From assembly GCF_002288925.2 (NCBI RefSeq), contig NW_022098021.1, forward strand, positions 34,317,039 to 34,381,038: a DNA stretch of 64,000 bases, written 5' to 3'. The notes beneath the pieces were generated by a model. The model worked only from the letters and a program-made list of their open reading frames with translations, did no database searches and was not told where the DNA came from. Position 1 is the first letter of the stretch. Each line of letters starts with the position of its first letter. Origin of the DNA: Delphinapterus leucas. Lineage: Eukaryota; Chordata; Mammalia; Artiodactyla; Monodontidae. The translations under genes were made by a program, and so were the position numbers. Below, piece after piece: positions 44,814 to 57,050 of the stretch.

Positions 44814-46783
44814 AGGGGGCTGAGTCAAGATGACAGAATAGGAGGACATGGAGTTCATGTCTCCTTACAAGTACATCAAGAATACATCTACAAATGGAAC
44901 AAATCTCACAGAGCACCAGGTGAACACTAGTGGAGTACCTCAGACACCTAAAAGGACAAGAAAAATCCCCACACAGCCAGGTAGGAAGAAAGAAAGAAAA
45001 AAAAGGAAGAAATGGGAAGGGACCAGCACCCCTAGAGGGGAGCTGAAGGTGAGGAGAGGTTCCCACACTCAGAGCTGTCCCCTCATGGTGGGGAAATCTG
45101 CTGGGACAGAGAGGGAGGATTGCTGTTGGCTGCTCAGAGACTGCCTTAGGGGAAGGGAGTGAGGAGCTCCACAGCTGGAAATTTTCCTGGAGGAAGCAGG
45201 GTCTGCCTTGGAAATGAGGCACCATTTTTGAGTGGTGTGCAAGGGGTGGAGGCACCATTGTAGACTCTCTCCCCACACACCAGCTCCTGACTCTGTAGGC
45301 ACTAGAGGGAGATCCCATTGGAGCAAACATGAGTGCCCCAGTCATGGCCATCTTATCTCTCTCCTGCCTGAGCAAGCAAGCATGCCCCACCCAGGTGCTG
45401 CAATCACCTGAGTGTGGCCCACATGCAGAGGTGGCGCCACAACCAAAGCTGAGCCCCAGGGGCTGTGTGATGAAGGAAGAGAAACTGAAATCTCTCCCTG
45501 CAGCTGCACAAGCCATGAATCAAACCCAAGTGATCAGCTTAGTCAACCCTGCACCTGTGGAATATCTGAAAGGACAATGAGTGATCCCACAACTGAGATT
45601 TGTCTAGCTTTAGCAGCTGTGGTTTTGGGGGGCAAGTATACATGGAAGTTGGGCCAGGTCAGAGTCTGAGCTGCCCCCACAGTGCACACAGCAAGCCCAG
45701 AGACCAACCTAGGGGTCTTGGAGGGCTTCCTGGGAAGTGGGGGTTAGCTGTGGCTTACCATGCAGGCAAGGACACTGATAGTGGAGGCCCCAGGAAAAGT
45801 TTTGTTTTGTTTTGTTGTTTATTTGTTAAATTTTTAAATATATATTTTTATTTTTCTATTTTTATTTTATGTTTTTGCTTGGCTATTTTCTGTTTGTTTG
45901 ATTTTTTTTTGTTCTGTTTCATTTTAACTTTTTTATGGTCATTTTTGTGTGTTTCTTTTTTGTTTTCTTTGCTTTATTTAGTTTGCTTTCCATTTCTGTT
46001 TTTATTTTTTTATTTTTATTCGTTTTATTTTTATTATTTGCTCTGGTCTTTGGTTTCTTTGGTTGTTTTTTTTTTTTCTTGCTTTTTCTTCTCTTTTTAT
46101 TTTAATTTGTTTGTTTCTTTCTTTTTGTTATTATTTGGTTTGGTTTTTATTACTTGTCATGGGTTTTCTTTGTTTTCTTCTCTTTTCTTGTTGTTGTTTG
46201 TTAGTTTTTGTTATTTCTCTTGGGTTTTGTTTGACTGCTTGTTTGTTTTCTTTTCCTTTTTGGGGGGGGCATGCTGTACATCTTGTGGAGTCTTGCTCCC
46301 CCAGCCAGGGGTCAGGCCTGGGCCCCAAGAGTGGGAGCACCAAGTCCAGGACTCTGGACCACCAGAGATTTCCCAGCCCCAAGGAATATTTATTATCATG
46401 AGCTCTCCCAGAGGTCCCCATCTTGGCACCAATCGCTGGCTCCACCCAACATCCTGCAAGCTCCAGTGCTGGATGCCTCAGACAAAACAACCAGCAAAAC
46501 AGGAACACAGCTCCACCCATCAGCAGACAGGTGGCCTAAAGTCCTACTAAGCTCACAGACAGTGCAAAACACACTCCCTGATGTGGCCCTGCAAATTAGA
46601 GGGACAAGACTCAGCTCCATTCATGAGAGCACAGACACCAGTATTTTCCACCTTGTGTAGGAAGCCTACACAAGCACGTGGACCAATCTCACCCACCAGG
46701 GGCAGACACCAGAAACAAAAGGAACTATGATCCTTCAGCCTGTGGAAACAAGACCATAAAAACAGTAAGTTAGACAAAATAAG
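44814..46783 (+). promoter_or_regulatory. L1-I 5' UTR (internal promoter region)
   Basis: This leader resembles those of L1-D and L1-H in outline; the sequences after the start share tacatcaagaatacatctac-type words with L1-D. Its T-rich tract at about 45798-46262 is much longer than the matching tract in L1-D. The long frames here, 44743-45516 on the minus strand and 45600-46550 on the plus strand, are chance frames; the second is phenylalanine-rich because it crosses the T-rich tract. Confidence 0.82.
45798..46262 (+). repeat. T-rich low-complexity tract in the L1-I 5' UTR
   Basis: About 465 bases made up mostly of T runs broken by single G or C, with very few A on this strand. Related but shorter tracts occur in L1-C (about 3640-3820) and L1-D (about 8520-8710). 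Confidence 0.9.
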
Positions 46784-47678
46784 ATGACAGAGAAATATGT
46801 TGTAGACAAAGGAGCAAGGTCAAGACACATAAAACCAAATAATTGAGAAGGAAATAGGCAATCTACCTGAAAAATAATTCAGAGTAATGATAATACAGAT
46901 GATCAAAGATCTTGGAAATAGAAAGGAGGCATGGATCAAGAAGATAAAATTATGTTTAACAAGGACCTAGAAGAAGTAAAGAACAAACAATCAGTGATGA
47001 ACAACACAGTAACTGGAATGAAAAATACACTAGAAGAGACCAGTAGTAGAATAACTGAGGCAGAAAAATGGGTAAGAGAGCTGGAAGATAGAATAGTGGA
47101 AATAACTGCTGTAAAGCACAATAAAGAAAAAAGAATGAAAAGAAATCAGGACAGTCTCAGAGACTTCTGAGAGAAAATTAAATGCATCAACATTTGAATT
47201 ATAGGGGTCCCAGAAAAAGAAGAGAAAAAGTGTGTGAGAAAATATTTGATGAGATTATAGTCAAAAAATTCACACACATGGAAAAGGAAATAGTCACCCA
47301 AATCCTGGAACTGCAGAGTGTCCCATACAGGATAAACCCAAGGAGAAACAGGCTGAGAAACATACTAATCAAACTGAAAAAAATTAAATACAAAGAAAAA
47401 TATTAAAAGCAGCAAGGGAAAAGCAATAGGTAACACACAAGGGAATCCCCATAAGGTTGACAACTGATGTTTCAGCATAAACTCTGCAGACCAGAAAGGA
47501 GTGGCATGATATATTGAAAGTGATGAAAGGGAAAAACCTACAACCAAGATTACTCTACCCAGCAATGATCTCATTCAGATTCCACAGAGAAATCAAGAGC
47601 TTTACTGACAAGCAAAAGCTAAGAGAATTCAGCACCACCACACCAGCTTTACAACAAATGCTAAAGGAACTTCTCTAA
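46784..47678 (+). pseudogene. L1-I ORF1 pseudogene
   Basis: This is the decayed L1 RNA-binding chaperone gene, ATG at 46784 and stop TAA at 47676-47678. The open block 46931-47170 (79 codons) has coiled-coil character, including ITEAEKWVRELEDRIVEI, ending in a stop. The block 47182-47406 (74 codons) begins the RNA-recognition domain, with IVTQILELQSVPYRINPRR. The remainder is frameshifted. It is more decayed than the L1-H copy. Confidence 0.84.
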
Positions 47679-47736
47679 GAGGGAAACACAAGGAAAAAAA
47701 ATGACCTACAAAAACAAACACAAAACAATTAAGAAA

Positions 47737-50700
47737 ATGGCAATAGGAACATACATACTGATGATTATTTTAAATGTAAATTGATTAAATGTTCCAACCA
47801 AAAGACACTTACTGGCTGAATGGATACAAAATGAAAACCAGTATATATGCTGCCTACAATAGACCCACTTTTGACCTAGGGACGCATACAGACTGAAAGT
47901 GAGTGTATAGAGAAAGATATTCCATACAAATGGAAATGAAAAGAAAGCTGGAGTAGCAATACTAATAGCAGATGAAATAAATTTAAAATAAAGACTGTTA
48001 CAAGAGACAAGGAAAGGCACTACATAATGATCAAGGGATAAATCCAAGAAGAAGGCATAACAATTGTAAATATGTATGCACCCAACATACACTACATTTA
48101 AATATATAAGGCAAATGCTAACAGCCATAAAAGGGGAAATTGACAGTAACACAATAATAGTGGGAGACTTTAACACCCTACTTACAGCATCGGATTGATC
48201 ATCAATGCAGAAAATTAATAAGGGACCACAAGCCTTAAATGCCATATTAGACTAGGTAGATTTAGTTGATATTTATAGGACATTCCATTCAAAAGCAGCA
48301 GAATATGCTTTCTTCTCAAGTGCACACAGAACATTCTCCAATATAGATCACATCTTAGGCCTCAAGTCAAGCCTTGGTAAATTTAAGAAAATCAAAATCA
48401 TATCAAGCATCTTTTCCACCCACAAAACTATGAGATTAGAAATCAATTACAGGAAAAGATACTGTAAAAAACACAAACATACTGTGTTTAAACAATGTAT
48501 ACTAAATAATCAATGGATCATTGAAGAAATCAAAGAGGAAAAATAATACCTAGAGACAAAGACAACAAAAACACAACAATTTAAAACCTATGGGACACAG
48601 CAAAAGCAGTTCTAAAAGAGAAGTATATAGCAATGCAATCTTACCTCAAGAAACAGGAAAAATCTCAAATAAACACCTAAAGCATTAGATAAAGAATAAA
48701 CAAACCCAAAGTTAGTAGAAGGAAAGAAATCATAAAGATCAGAGGAGAGATAAATGAAATAGAGAAAAGGAAAACAGCAGCAAAAGTAAATTAAACTAAA
48801 AGCAGCTCATTCTTTCAGAAAATAAACAAAATTGATAAACTTCTAGCCAGACTCAGCAAGAACAAAAGGGAGGGGATTCAAATCAATAAAATTAGAAATG
48901 AAAAAGGAGAAGTTGCAGTGGACACCACAGAAATATAAAGGATCATAAGAGATTACTATAAGCAGCAATACACCAGTAAGATGGACCACCTAGAAGAAAT
49001 GGACAAGTTCTTAGAAAGGTACAACCTTCCCAGACTGAACCAAGAAGAAATAGAATATATGAACAGACCAATCACAAGTACCAAAATTGAAACTGTGATT
49101 AAAAATCTTCCAAGAAACAAAACTCCAGGGCCCGATGGTTTCATGAGCAAATTCTATAAAACATTTAGAGAAGAGTTAACACCTACACTTCTGAAACTCT
49201 GCCAAAAACTGCAGAAAAGGAATACTCCCAAGCTCATTCTACGAGGCCCACATCACCCTGATACCAAAACCAGACAAAGATATCAAACAAAAAAAGAAAA
49301 TTACAGGTCAGTATCACTGATGAACATAGACACAGAAATCCTCAACAAAATACTAGCAAACTGAATCGAACAGCACATTAAAAGGATCATACACCATGAT
49401 CAGGTTGGTTTTATCATGGTGATGTAAGGATTCTTCAATCAATGTGATACACCAGTTCAACAAATTAAAGAATAAAAACCATACTATCATCTCAAAAGAT
49501 GCAGAAGAAGCTTTTGACAAAGTTCAACATCTATTTATGATAAAAACTCTCCAGAAAGTAGGACTAGGGGGAAACTACCTCAACATTATAAAGGCCATAT
49601 ATGAGAATCCTACAGTTAACATCATACTCAATGATTGAAAGCTAAAAGCATTTCCTCTAAGATCAGGAACAAGACAAAAGTATCCATTGTCTGCACTTTT
49701 ATTCAACATAGTTTTGGAAATCCTAGCCATGGCAATCAGAGAAGAAAAAGAAGTAAAAAGAGTCCAAATTGGAAAAAAAGAAGTAAAACTGTCACTGTTT
49801 TCAGATGACATGATACTATACACAGAAAATCTTAAAGGTGCTACCAGAAAACTACTAGAGTTCACCAGTGAATTTAGTAAAGTCACAAGATACAAAATTA
49901 AGCACAGAAATTTCTTGCATTTCTATACATTAACAATGAAAAATCAGAAAAAGAGATTAAGGAAACAATCTCATTTACCATCATATCAAAAGGAATAAAA
50001 TACCTAGGAATAAACCTACCTAACGAGGCCAAAACCTATACTCAGAAAACAATAAGATACTGATGAAAGAAATCAAAGATGGCACAAACAGATTGAGAGA
50101 TATACCATGTTCTTGTATTGGAAGAATCAATATTGTGAAAATGTCTCTATTACCCAAAGCAATCTACAGATTCAATGCAATACCCATCAAATTGCCAGGA
50201 TCATTTTTCAAAGAATTAGAACAAAAAATTGTACATTATGTATGGAAACACAAAACACCCTGAATAGCAAAAGCAATCTTGAGAAACCAAAACGGAGGTG
50301 GAGGAAGCAGGCTCCCTGACTTTAGACTACACTAAAAAGTTACAATAATCAAAACAGTATAGCACTGGCACAAAAGTAGAAATATAGATCAATGGAATAG
50401 GATAGAAAGCCCAGAGATAAATCCATGCACCTATGGCCACCTAATCTATGACAAAGTAAGCAAGGATATACAATGGATAAAAGACAGCCTCTTCAGTAAG
50501 TGGTTCTGGGAAAACTGGACAGCTCCATGTAACAGAATGAAATTAGAACACTCCCTAACATTATACACAAAAATAAATTCAGAACGGAATAAAGACCTAA
50601 ATGTAAAGCTGGATACTATAAAACTCTTAGAGGAAAATACAGGCAGAGCACTCTTTGCCATAAATCACAGCATCATCTGTTTCAACCTACCACCTAGAGT

Positions 50701-51527
50701 AATGAAAATAAAAACAAAAATAAGCAAATTAGACCTAATTAAACTTAAAAGCTTTTGCACAGCAAAAGAAACCATAAACAAAACAAAAAGACAACCCTCA
50801 GAATGGGAGAAAATATTTGCAAGTGAAATAATTGACAAGGGATTAATCTCTAAAATATACAAATATCTCATGCAGCTCAATATCAAATAAACAAACAACC
50901 CAATCAAAAAATAATGGGCAGAAGACCTAAACAGACATTTCTCCAAAGAAGACATACAGATGGTCAACAAAAACATGAAAAAATGCTCAACATCACTAAT
51001 TATTAGAGAAATGCAGATCAAAGCTAGAATGAGATATCACCTCACACTGGTCAGAGTAACCATAATAAAAAAAATATATACAAACAATAAATGCTGGAGA
51101 GGGTGTGCAGAAAAGGGAACCCTCCTACACTGTTGGGGGGAATGTAAATTGATACAACCACTATGGAGAACAGTATGAAGTTTTCTTAATAAACTAAAAA
51201 TAGAGCTACCATATGGCCCAGCAATCCCTCCCCTAGACATATATGTGAAGAAAAACAGAATTCAAAAGGATGCATGTACCCCAATATTCATTACAGCACT
51301 ATTTACAATAGCCAGGACATGGAAGCAACCTAAATGTCCATCAACAGAGGAATGGATAAAGAAGATGTGGTATATATATACAATGGAATATTACTCAGCC
51401 ATAAAAAAGGAATGAAATATTGTCCTTTGCAGAGCCTTGGATTGACCTAGAAATTTTCATACAGACTGAAGTAAGTCAGAAATAGAAAAACAAATATTGT
51501 ATAATATCACTTATATGTGGAATCTAG
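47737..51527 (+). pseudogene. L1-I ORF2 pseudogene (endonuclease/reverse transcriptase)
   Basis: This is the L1 endonuclease/reverse transcriptase gene, ATG at 47737. The endonuclease half (47737-48700) has no long frame left. Blocks in the reverse transcriptase and beyond are 48981-49364, 49444-49638, 49687-49998, 50063-50263, 50537-50890 and 50960-51178. The catalytic motif FADD reads FSDD in this copy ([17 protein letters not shown]), a substitution next to the aspartate pair. The cysteine-rich end appears as [19 protein letters not shown]. The stop TAG lies at 51525-51527. Confidence 0.86.
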
Positions 51528-51661
51528 AAAAATGGTAGAGATGAACTTATTTGCAAAGCAGAAATAGTCACAGATGTACAGAACAAACTTATGGCTACCA
51601 AGGTGGTGGTGGGGGGATGAATGGGGAGATTGGGACTGACATATATACACTACTATTTATG

Positions 51662-51671
51662 AAATAGATAG
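51662..51671. repeat. Target-site duplication of SINE 3 (left)
   Basis: aaatagatag is repeated exactly at 51885-51894 after the SINE tail. Confidence 0.9.
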
Positions 51672-51884
51672 TGGGCTTCCCTGGTGGCGCAGTGGTAGAG
51701 AGTCTGCCTGCCGATGCAGGGGACACGGGTTCGTGCCCCGATTTGGGAAGATCCCACATGCCATGGAGCGGCTTGGCCTGTAAGCCATGGCTACTGAGCC
51801 TGTGCGTCCGGAGCCTGCGCTCCGCAACAGGAGAGGCCACAACAGTGAGAGGCCTGCGTACCGCAAAAAATAAATAAATAAATA
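51672..51884 (+). mobile_element. CHR-type SINE 3, in the L1-I 3' UTR
   Basis: Full-length tRNA-derived SINE with A box tggcgcagtgg (51685-51695), B box ggttcgtgccc (51728-51738) and an (aaat)n tail. Flanked by a perfect 10-bp duplication. It keeps several CpGs (gtgcgtccggagcctgcgct) and appears the least decayed of the three SINEs. Confidence 0.95.
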
Positions 51885-52099
51885 AAATAGATAGCTAATG
51901 AGAACCTACTGTATAGCACAGGGAACTCTACTCAGTGCTCTGTTGTTTCCTAAATGGGAAAGGAATCTAAAAAGAATGTATATATATATATATATACCTA
52001 AGACTGATTCATTTTGCTGTACAGCAAGAAACTAAACCACATTGTAAAGCAACTATATTCCAAAAAAAAATTAATTTAAAAATAAATAAATAAACACCC

Positions 52100-52610
52100 C
52101 TACTCCCCCTTCTCTCAAATTGGTCACTTTTCTACACTCTTTCATTTTCATTGTATATCACTACCATCTGTAAAATTGTGAAATAAGTTACCCATTACAT
52201 CACAGTTCCTTTCACCTCCTTATCCAATCCATTATGATTTTAGTCTATGTTACCACCTACATAGCTATTATAACTCTTCACTTTGTTGTATCTTCATTGC
52301 CATCAGCCTAGCCTAAATTAATATTCTTATTCTCATGGACTACTCTAGGCCCCTCAATGGATTTCTCTGCTGGTTTTAGTTTCTCAATGCAAATCATTCT
52401 TCCTATTTCAACTAGTGTGGTATTTTCAAATTGCAAATTGGTAATGCCATATGCCAATTGAATTGCAATCAGAGTCTTTCTATTTTTGTTAAGATAATGC
52501 TTAAAACTCCCGTGTAAGGGCTATTGTTCTGAACACTTGCCTACCTCTCTAGCTTTATTTCATACTATTATTGCTTTTTATTTCTGATGTTCATACTAGT
52601 GGTGTGTTGG
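52100..52610 (+). mobile_element. L2 LINE remnant, 5' part
   Basis: This diverged sequence resembles the region of L2 (CR1-like) elements downstream of the reverse transcriptase core. Recognisable words include taatgcttaaaactcccgtg near 52495 and cttgcctacctctctagctt near 52538. It continues, in the same orientation, at 53610 after an inserted old L1. Confidence 0.62.
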
Positions 52611-52859
52611 AAAATGGCTAACACCAGTTTTCTGGGGTAAATAAAATAATGATTTATAGTGTTTGATAATTTCTGTGGTGTAAATATTTTCAACATGACT
52701 GGTATCCAGCTAACATGACATCAACAAATTTAGACTTTCAGTAGGGAGCTTCAACAACAGACTTGACCAGTCAGAAGAAAGGATGAATGAATTAGAGAAA
52801 AGGGTATTTGGAATTATCTAGTCAGAGGGTAAAAGAAAAAAAAATAATGAAAAGTATTC

Positions 52860-53560
52860 AAGAAAGTCTACAGGACTTATACCCAGAAATAAATCCATAC
52901 ATATACTGTCAAAGAGATATCTGCAACACCATGTTCATTGCAGCATTATTTATAATAAGCAAAATATGAAAAAAAAAACCTGTCGATCAAGGAATCAATA
53001 AAGAAAATGTGTTGTATATATATAGAATGGTATTTTATTCAGCCATAAAAATAAGGAACTTCTGCCATTTACTACAACATGGATGAATCTTGTGGGCATT
53101 ATGCTAATTGTAATAAGTCAGACAGAGAAAGAGATGTGTGATCTCACTTATATTTATGGAATCTGAAAAGACCAACTCACAGAAAGAGAGAGAAGATTGG
53201 TAGTTACAGATAGGGAGGTCACAGATTGGGAGGTTGTGGGGGAAATGTGTAAAGGTAGTCAAAGGGTATAAACTTCAATTTGTGAGATGAGTAATTTCTG
53301 GAGCTGTAATGTACAGCATGGTGACTATAGTTTGCAATACTGTATTGTAAGTTTTAAAGTTACTGAGAAAGTAGATCTTAAAAGTTCTCATCACATACAC
53401 ACAAAAAATTGTAACTATGTGAGGTGAAAGGTGTGTTAATTAACATTATTATGGTGATCATTTTGCAATATATAATATTGCAAATCATTTTGTTGTATAC
53501 CTTAAACTTACAGCGTGTTATATGTCAATTATACCCCAAAGAAGCTGGAAAAAGTTATAA
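52860..53560 (+). mobile_element. Old L1 3' fragment (L1MA-like), inside an L2
   Basis: Plus-strand L1 3' end. The ORF2 end is visible in ccatgttcattgcagcatta near 52930 and ttattcagccataaaaataa near 53035, followed by an old-type 3' UTR and a tail near 53500-53560. There may be an internal deletion near 52905, where the ORF2 sequence jumps forward. It is similar in age and type to the fragment at 1945-2415. Confidence 0.8.
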
Positions 53561-53609
53561 AAGAAATATAGAGTTGGGAAAAGAGTCACACAATTAGCTT
53601 ACCTGAGTA

Positions 53610-54010
53610 AGTCTGAGTGGGCTCCTTTGCACAACTGGTTCCAAAAACTTGGGGTCTTTGCACATACTATTTCCTAAGCTTAGACCTGTATTCATTCATT
53701 TTCTTTTTTTAGAGCTCTGCTAAATTGTTATTTCTTCAAGAAAGCCCTCCCTGAAACAGAGTATTTTATTATAAGACCTTATAATAACTACACGATGTAC
53801 AATTCCTCTCTGGCATTTTCTTTTATTTTTAATCATATTTCCTGGAGCATTGGATTAACATATACCCCTGTCCCATTAGATTATGCAAACTAAGACAGTA
53901 GAGATTATTTCTTTTTTTTTTTGGTCTTTTTTTTTAATGCTGATTGTTCAGCACTTAGGAAGTATGTGGTACTCAGTATATTCTCATTAAATATTTGAGG
54001 AATGTGTAAA
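53610..54010 (+). mobile_element. L2 LINE remnant, 3' end
   Basis: This is the 3' end of an L2 element. Typical words are ggtctttgcacatactattt near 53652, gaaagccctccctgaaacag near 53741 and the terminal ctcattaaatatttgaggaa near 53983. It lies in register with 52100-52610, so both are probably one L2. Confidence 0.82.
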
Positions 54011-55289
54011 CAGAATATTTATAAAGAGAAAAAAATCAATGGTGTAAAAAATTACATTTATTTGCCATTTTGCCTAACATAGAAAAAATTTCAATTTTTA
54101 ATTTTCGTAGTGACTGTCCAAATTCTCAGAAGACAGGTAGGACTTTCTACAGTGAATACGACTCCCTTAATCACATATGTGATGCACGTTATGAATTGGT
54201 TTATTAATATCCATCTGATCCTACTGTTATTACTATAGTTTGACACCTAAAATCACGTATTTTAATCTCTGCAATGGCGGTTCTATATATACATTTATTT
54301 TCTCTCATAAGATACACACACGTGGGTTTTGGAATGCAAAGTTGAGGTTGAGGCCATCTGTTTTGACATTATTAAGCAAGGACAAAAACATATGAGTGCT
54401 AACCAGCAGTTTCAGTGGCCAGACTCAACACTTTTATATCTACTTATCAGTTCGTGGTTATGTAATATAATCATAGCAGCAGCAGCAGCAACAGCAGGAG
54501 ATTCCTGACCTTGAGATTAGAACTTTGTTATATTTCCCTGAATACAATAGTTCTGCAATGTCTGCAGACTGCAGCCCATCCAATAAATCTGTAAGTATCT
54601 AAATCCACATTGTTACACACATTTCTGCTTCACATACATGGAGTGACTTCTCTTCCTTTCCATGAACCTTAAGTGTCTCATACTCAGACTTCTCCATTTC
54701 TGCTCATGTACATTTATTAATAATCTTTTGTTTGCAGACAACAATAAATGGACTAAAAACTGGGAAATGAAATGGCTTCAGTACAAGAAGTATCACATTG
54801 CATCTCACATCTGTGCATTTGTTTCATTGTTTTGGTTTGGATTTTTTCCCTCATTGCAGAACTTCATTTTCTCCTTCCTAGTCTGTATGTCTTAAAGTAA
54901 AAATGTATATCCTCTGTTTAAATATTAGTCAGACTGGGACAGGATGTTTCTAGTTCCAATTCCAAAGTCATAATTAACAAATTGTTTGATTCCCTGTTGG
55001 AGTCCAATCAAATCTGGCGAATAGGACAAGTACATGGAATAAAATAACTGCTGGTAGCCCATAATTAACCGTGTGTATCTAGGTAAAGATCTATTGCTAG
55101 AAAACCAAAAAAAGCATTATGAGCTTGGTAGCTTCTCCAGATACGGCTGGTTTACCATAACAGCAAATATAATTTATTTTAACTTATTTTCTCAATCTTA
55201 AATTGCATGTTTAACAGTAACAATACTTTTGAAATTGGGATGTGTTAAGTAAGACTACTACCAAAAGTCTTAGCTGAAATAGTTTTCCA
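54011..55289. other. Non-coding stretch, nothing recognised
   Basis: No supported gene. It contains a short (AGC)n run at about 54475-54497. The frame 54662-54895 has no recognisable protein character beyond hydrophobic bias. Confidence 0.5.
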
Positions 55290-55560
55290 TTGTGATACTA
55301 CCATTTTACATTCCCACCTGTAATGTTTCTAAGTTTCAATTGATCCATATGCTCACCAAAATAGTTGTTTTTCTGTCTTTTTCTTTTTAGCCATTTGGTG
55401 GGTATATAGTGGTATTGCCTTGAGTTATTAACTTATAGTTCTCTGACAACTGCTAATGTGGAGTATCTTTTCATATGATTTTTGACCATTTGACTAACAT
55501 GAATTTAAGCCCATGTCTCATTATTGCTTAAAATGTCTTTATAATATTAAACTCTGATGC
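55290..55560 (-). mobile_element. Old antisense L1 ORF2 3' fragment
   Basis: This resembles the antisense of the L1 ORF2 C-terminal segment. Compare ccattttacattcccacctg near 55301 with the younger antisense copy at 58964 (tcacattcccaccagcagtg), and agtatcttttcatatgattt near 55462 with the matching part near 59114. It is strongly diverged and short. Confidence 0.78.
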
Positions 55561-56059
55561 AGCTTTAAAAAGTAAAGTTATTGCTTATCCATTAGCTTGT
55601 CTACAAATACCTGATGAAGTAATTAAAGACTGTAGAAATGGTCAGTTTTCTCATAGAATTGTCAAAGCTAAGAGTGGTAGATCTGACTGATCATGCATTT
55701 GGGAGGATTTCTTCTGAAATCCATCTCAGAAAATTTCCTCTGTGAGTTAGGTAGATTAATTTAAATTTATGGTCACAGGACTTACATTGTCATATTATAC
55801 TACCTGTCAGTTCCATATATTTTCCAATATAATTTCCCTACTCTCTGAGAAAATTATCTTATGTTTTTCTTCTTTACCCAGATCTCCTTCTGCCCTCTCC
55901 CACTATTTAGCTGATGACTACTCGTCATACACAATGAAAAAATCAGAAATAGTAAAAGCAACATTGTCAACCACCAAGTAAAAGAGTGACTGAAAAATAC
56001 ACCTGCTATTTGTAGACTTACATTTCTTCACAAAAATGTACTGTTATTACCCTTCATTA
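55561..56059. other. Non-coding stretch, nothing recognised
   Basis: The open frame 55769-55981 is short, lacks recognisable domains and is treated as chance. Confidence 0.5.
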
Positions 56060-57050
56060 AAAAAACATTATATATAATTCTATAATACTCCTCACTTCAT
56101 TTATTTTTCTTTCTCATCTTCCACTTATTAAAACCACTTCCTTCAGGCTTATATCCCCTAAAAACCTTCACCTAGGTGAATTTGCTCTTGTTAAGATCAA
56201 CAATGACCTCCATTTGCCTTTTCCATGGATACCACTGTATCCTCATTTTACTCAACCATTCACTATATTCCACACAGTAGATTTCCTTTTCTAATTTTAT
56301 TCTTTTTTGACTTTTCTTTTCTTTTTTGACTTTCATGACACCTCACACTTTTTGTCTGTTTTTATACAAATGCCCTTTTATATGATCCCTAAAATGTTTG
56401 TATCCCCATACCTTACTCCTCTGATTTTTTTCCCTCTATTTGTATTATTACCGTAAATTTTTTCAGTCAGATCAACGAGCCTAATACCTCCCATATAATG
56501 TTGACCTTTTAGTGTGTCTCCCTAGCCCTGACCTCCTATTTGAGGGCTGGACTTCTATATTCAATTGCTTCAGTTATACCTTAAGTGAATATTTAATTAT
56601 CATCTCAATTTAATCTTGTCTAAAACAGAATTGTTGGGTTCATATGCTTCCTCTCCTAAATGTTTTTTCCTGAGTTTACCTCATTTAGAAAATAAGCCCA
56701 TAATCTGTCTAGTTTTCCTAACCAAAAACATCATAGGAATCATCCTTCATTCTTCTCTTTCCCTTAAACCATATTCATCACCATATATTTTCATCTTTGT
56801 TCCAAATGTACCTTAAGTATTTTTTTTACTTCTTGGTTTCCTGCTATGACTCTATAGTCCATATCACCATCTTTCCTGCCATTTGACTACTGAATTTCCT
56901 CTCAATTGATTTCCCTCATTATTTTCTCCAACTACAGTCAATTTTCTAACATGCAAGAAGAGAGGTTCTTCTAAAATTTAAATCCTATTTTATCACTCAC
57001 AAGTCTGAAAATGTTTTAACATTGCCATTAGAATAAAATTAGAAATCCAT
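56060..57050 (+). mobile_element. L2 LINE remnant, reverse transcriptase region
   Basis: This is a diverged L2 (CR1-like LINE) in plus orientation. Matching words include gttaagatcaacaatgacct near 56192, attcaattgcttcagttata near 56558, ttaatcttgtctaaaacaga near 56610 and aatcatccttcattcttctc near 56739. The order fits the reverse transcriptase half of L2 and what follows it. No open frame is kept apart from 56616-56816, which I treat as chance survival. L2 stopped moving before the modern mammal orders diverged, so this is among the oldest sequence in the window. Confidence 0.7.

Larger units (their letters stand above)
44814..52091 (+). mobile_element. L1-I: full-length L1 with a CHR SINE in its 3' UTR
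   Basis: A plus-strand L1 of about 7.1 kb without the SINE: 5' UTR (44814-46783, starting gggggctgagtcaagatgac), ORF1 (46784-47678), ORF2 (47737-51527), 3' UTR and an A-rich tail ending near 52091. A possible, poorly kept target-site duplication is aaagaccctta (44802-44812) against aaacaccccta (52092-52102), 9 of 11. The 5' UTR holds a long T-rich tract. The ORFs are broken in many places. Confidence 0.92.

Noticed and set aside
44743..45516. Minus-strand frame of 257 codons
   Set aside because: It lies antisense in the L1-I 5' UTR, straddling the element boundary. No recognisable domain; a chance frame in GC-richer sequence.
45600..46550. Plus-strand frame of 316 codons, phenylalanine-rich, with apparent membrane segments
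   Set aside because: It crosses the T-rich low-complexity tract of the L1-I 5' UTR. The hydrophobic run comes from TTT/TTC codons and matches no protein family; the related L1s do not keep the frame.
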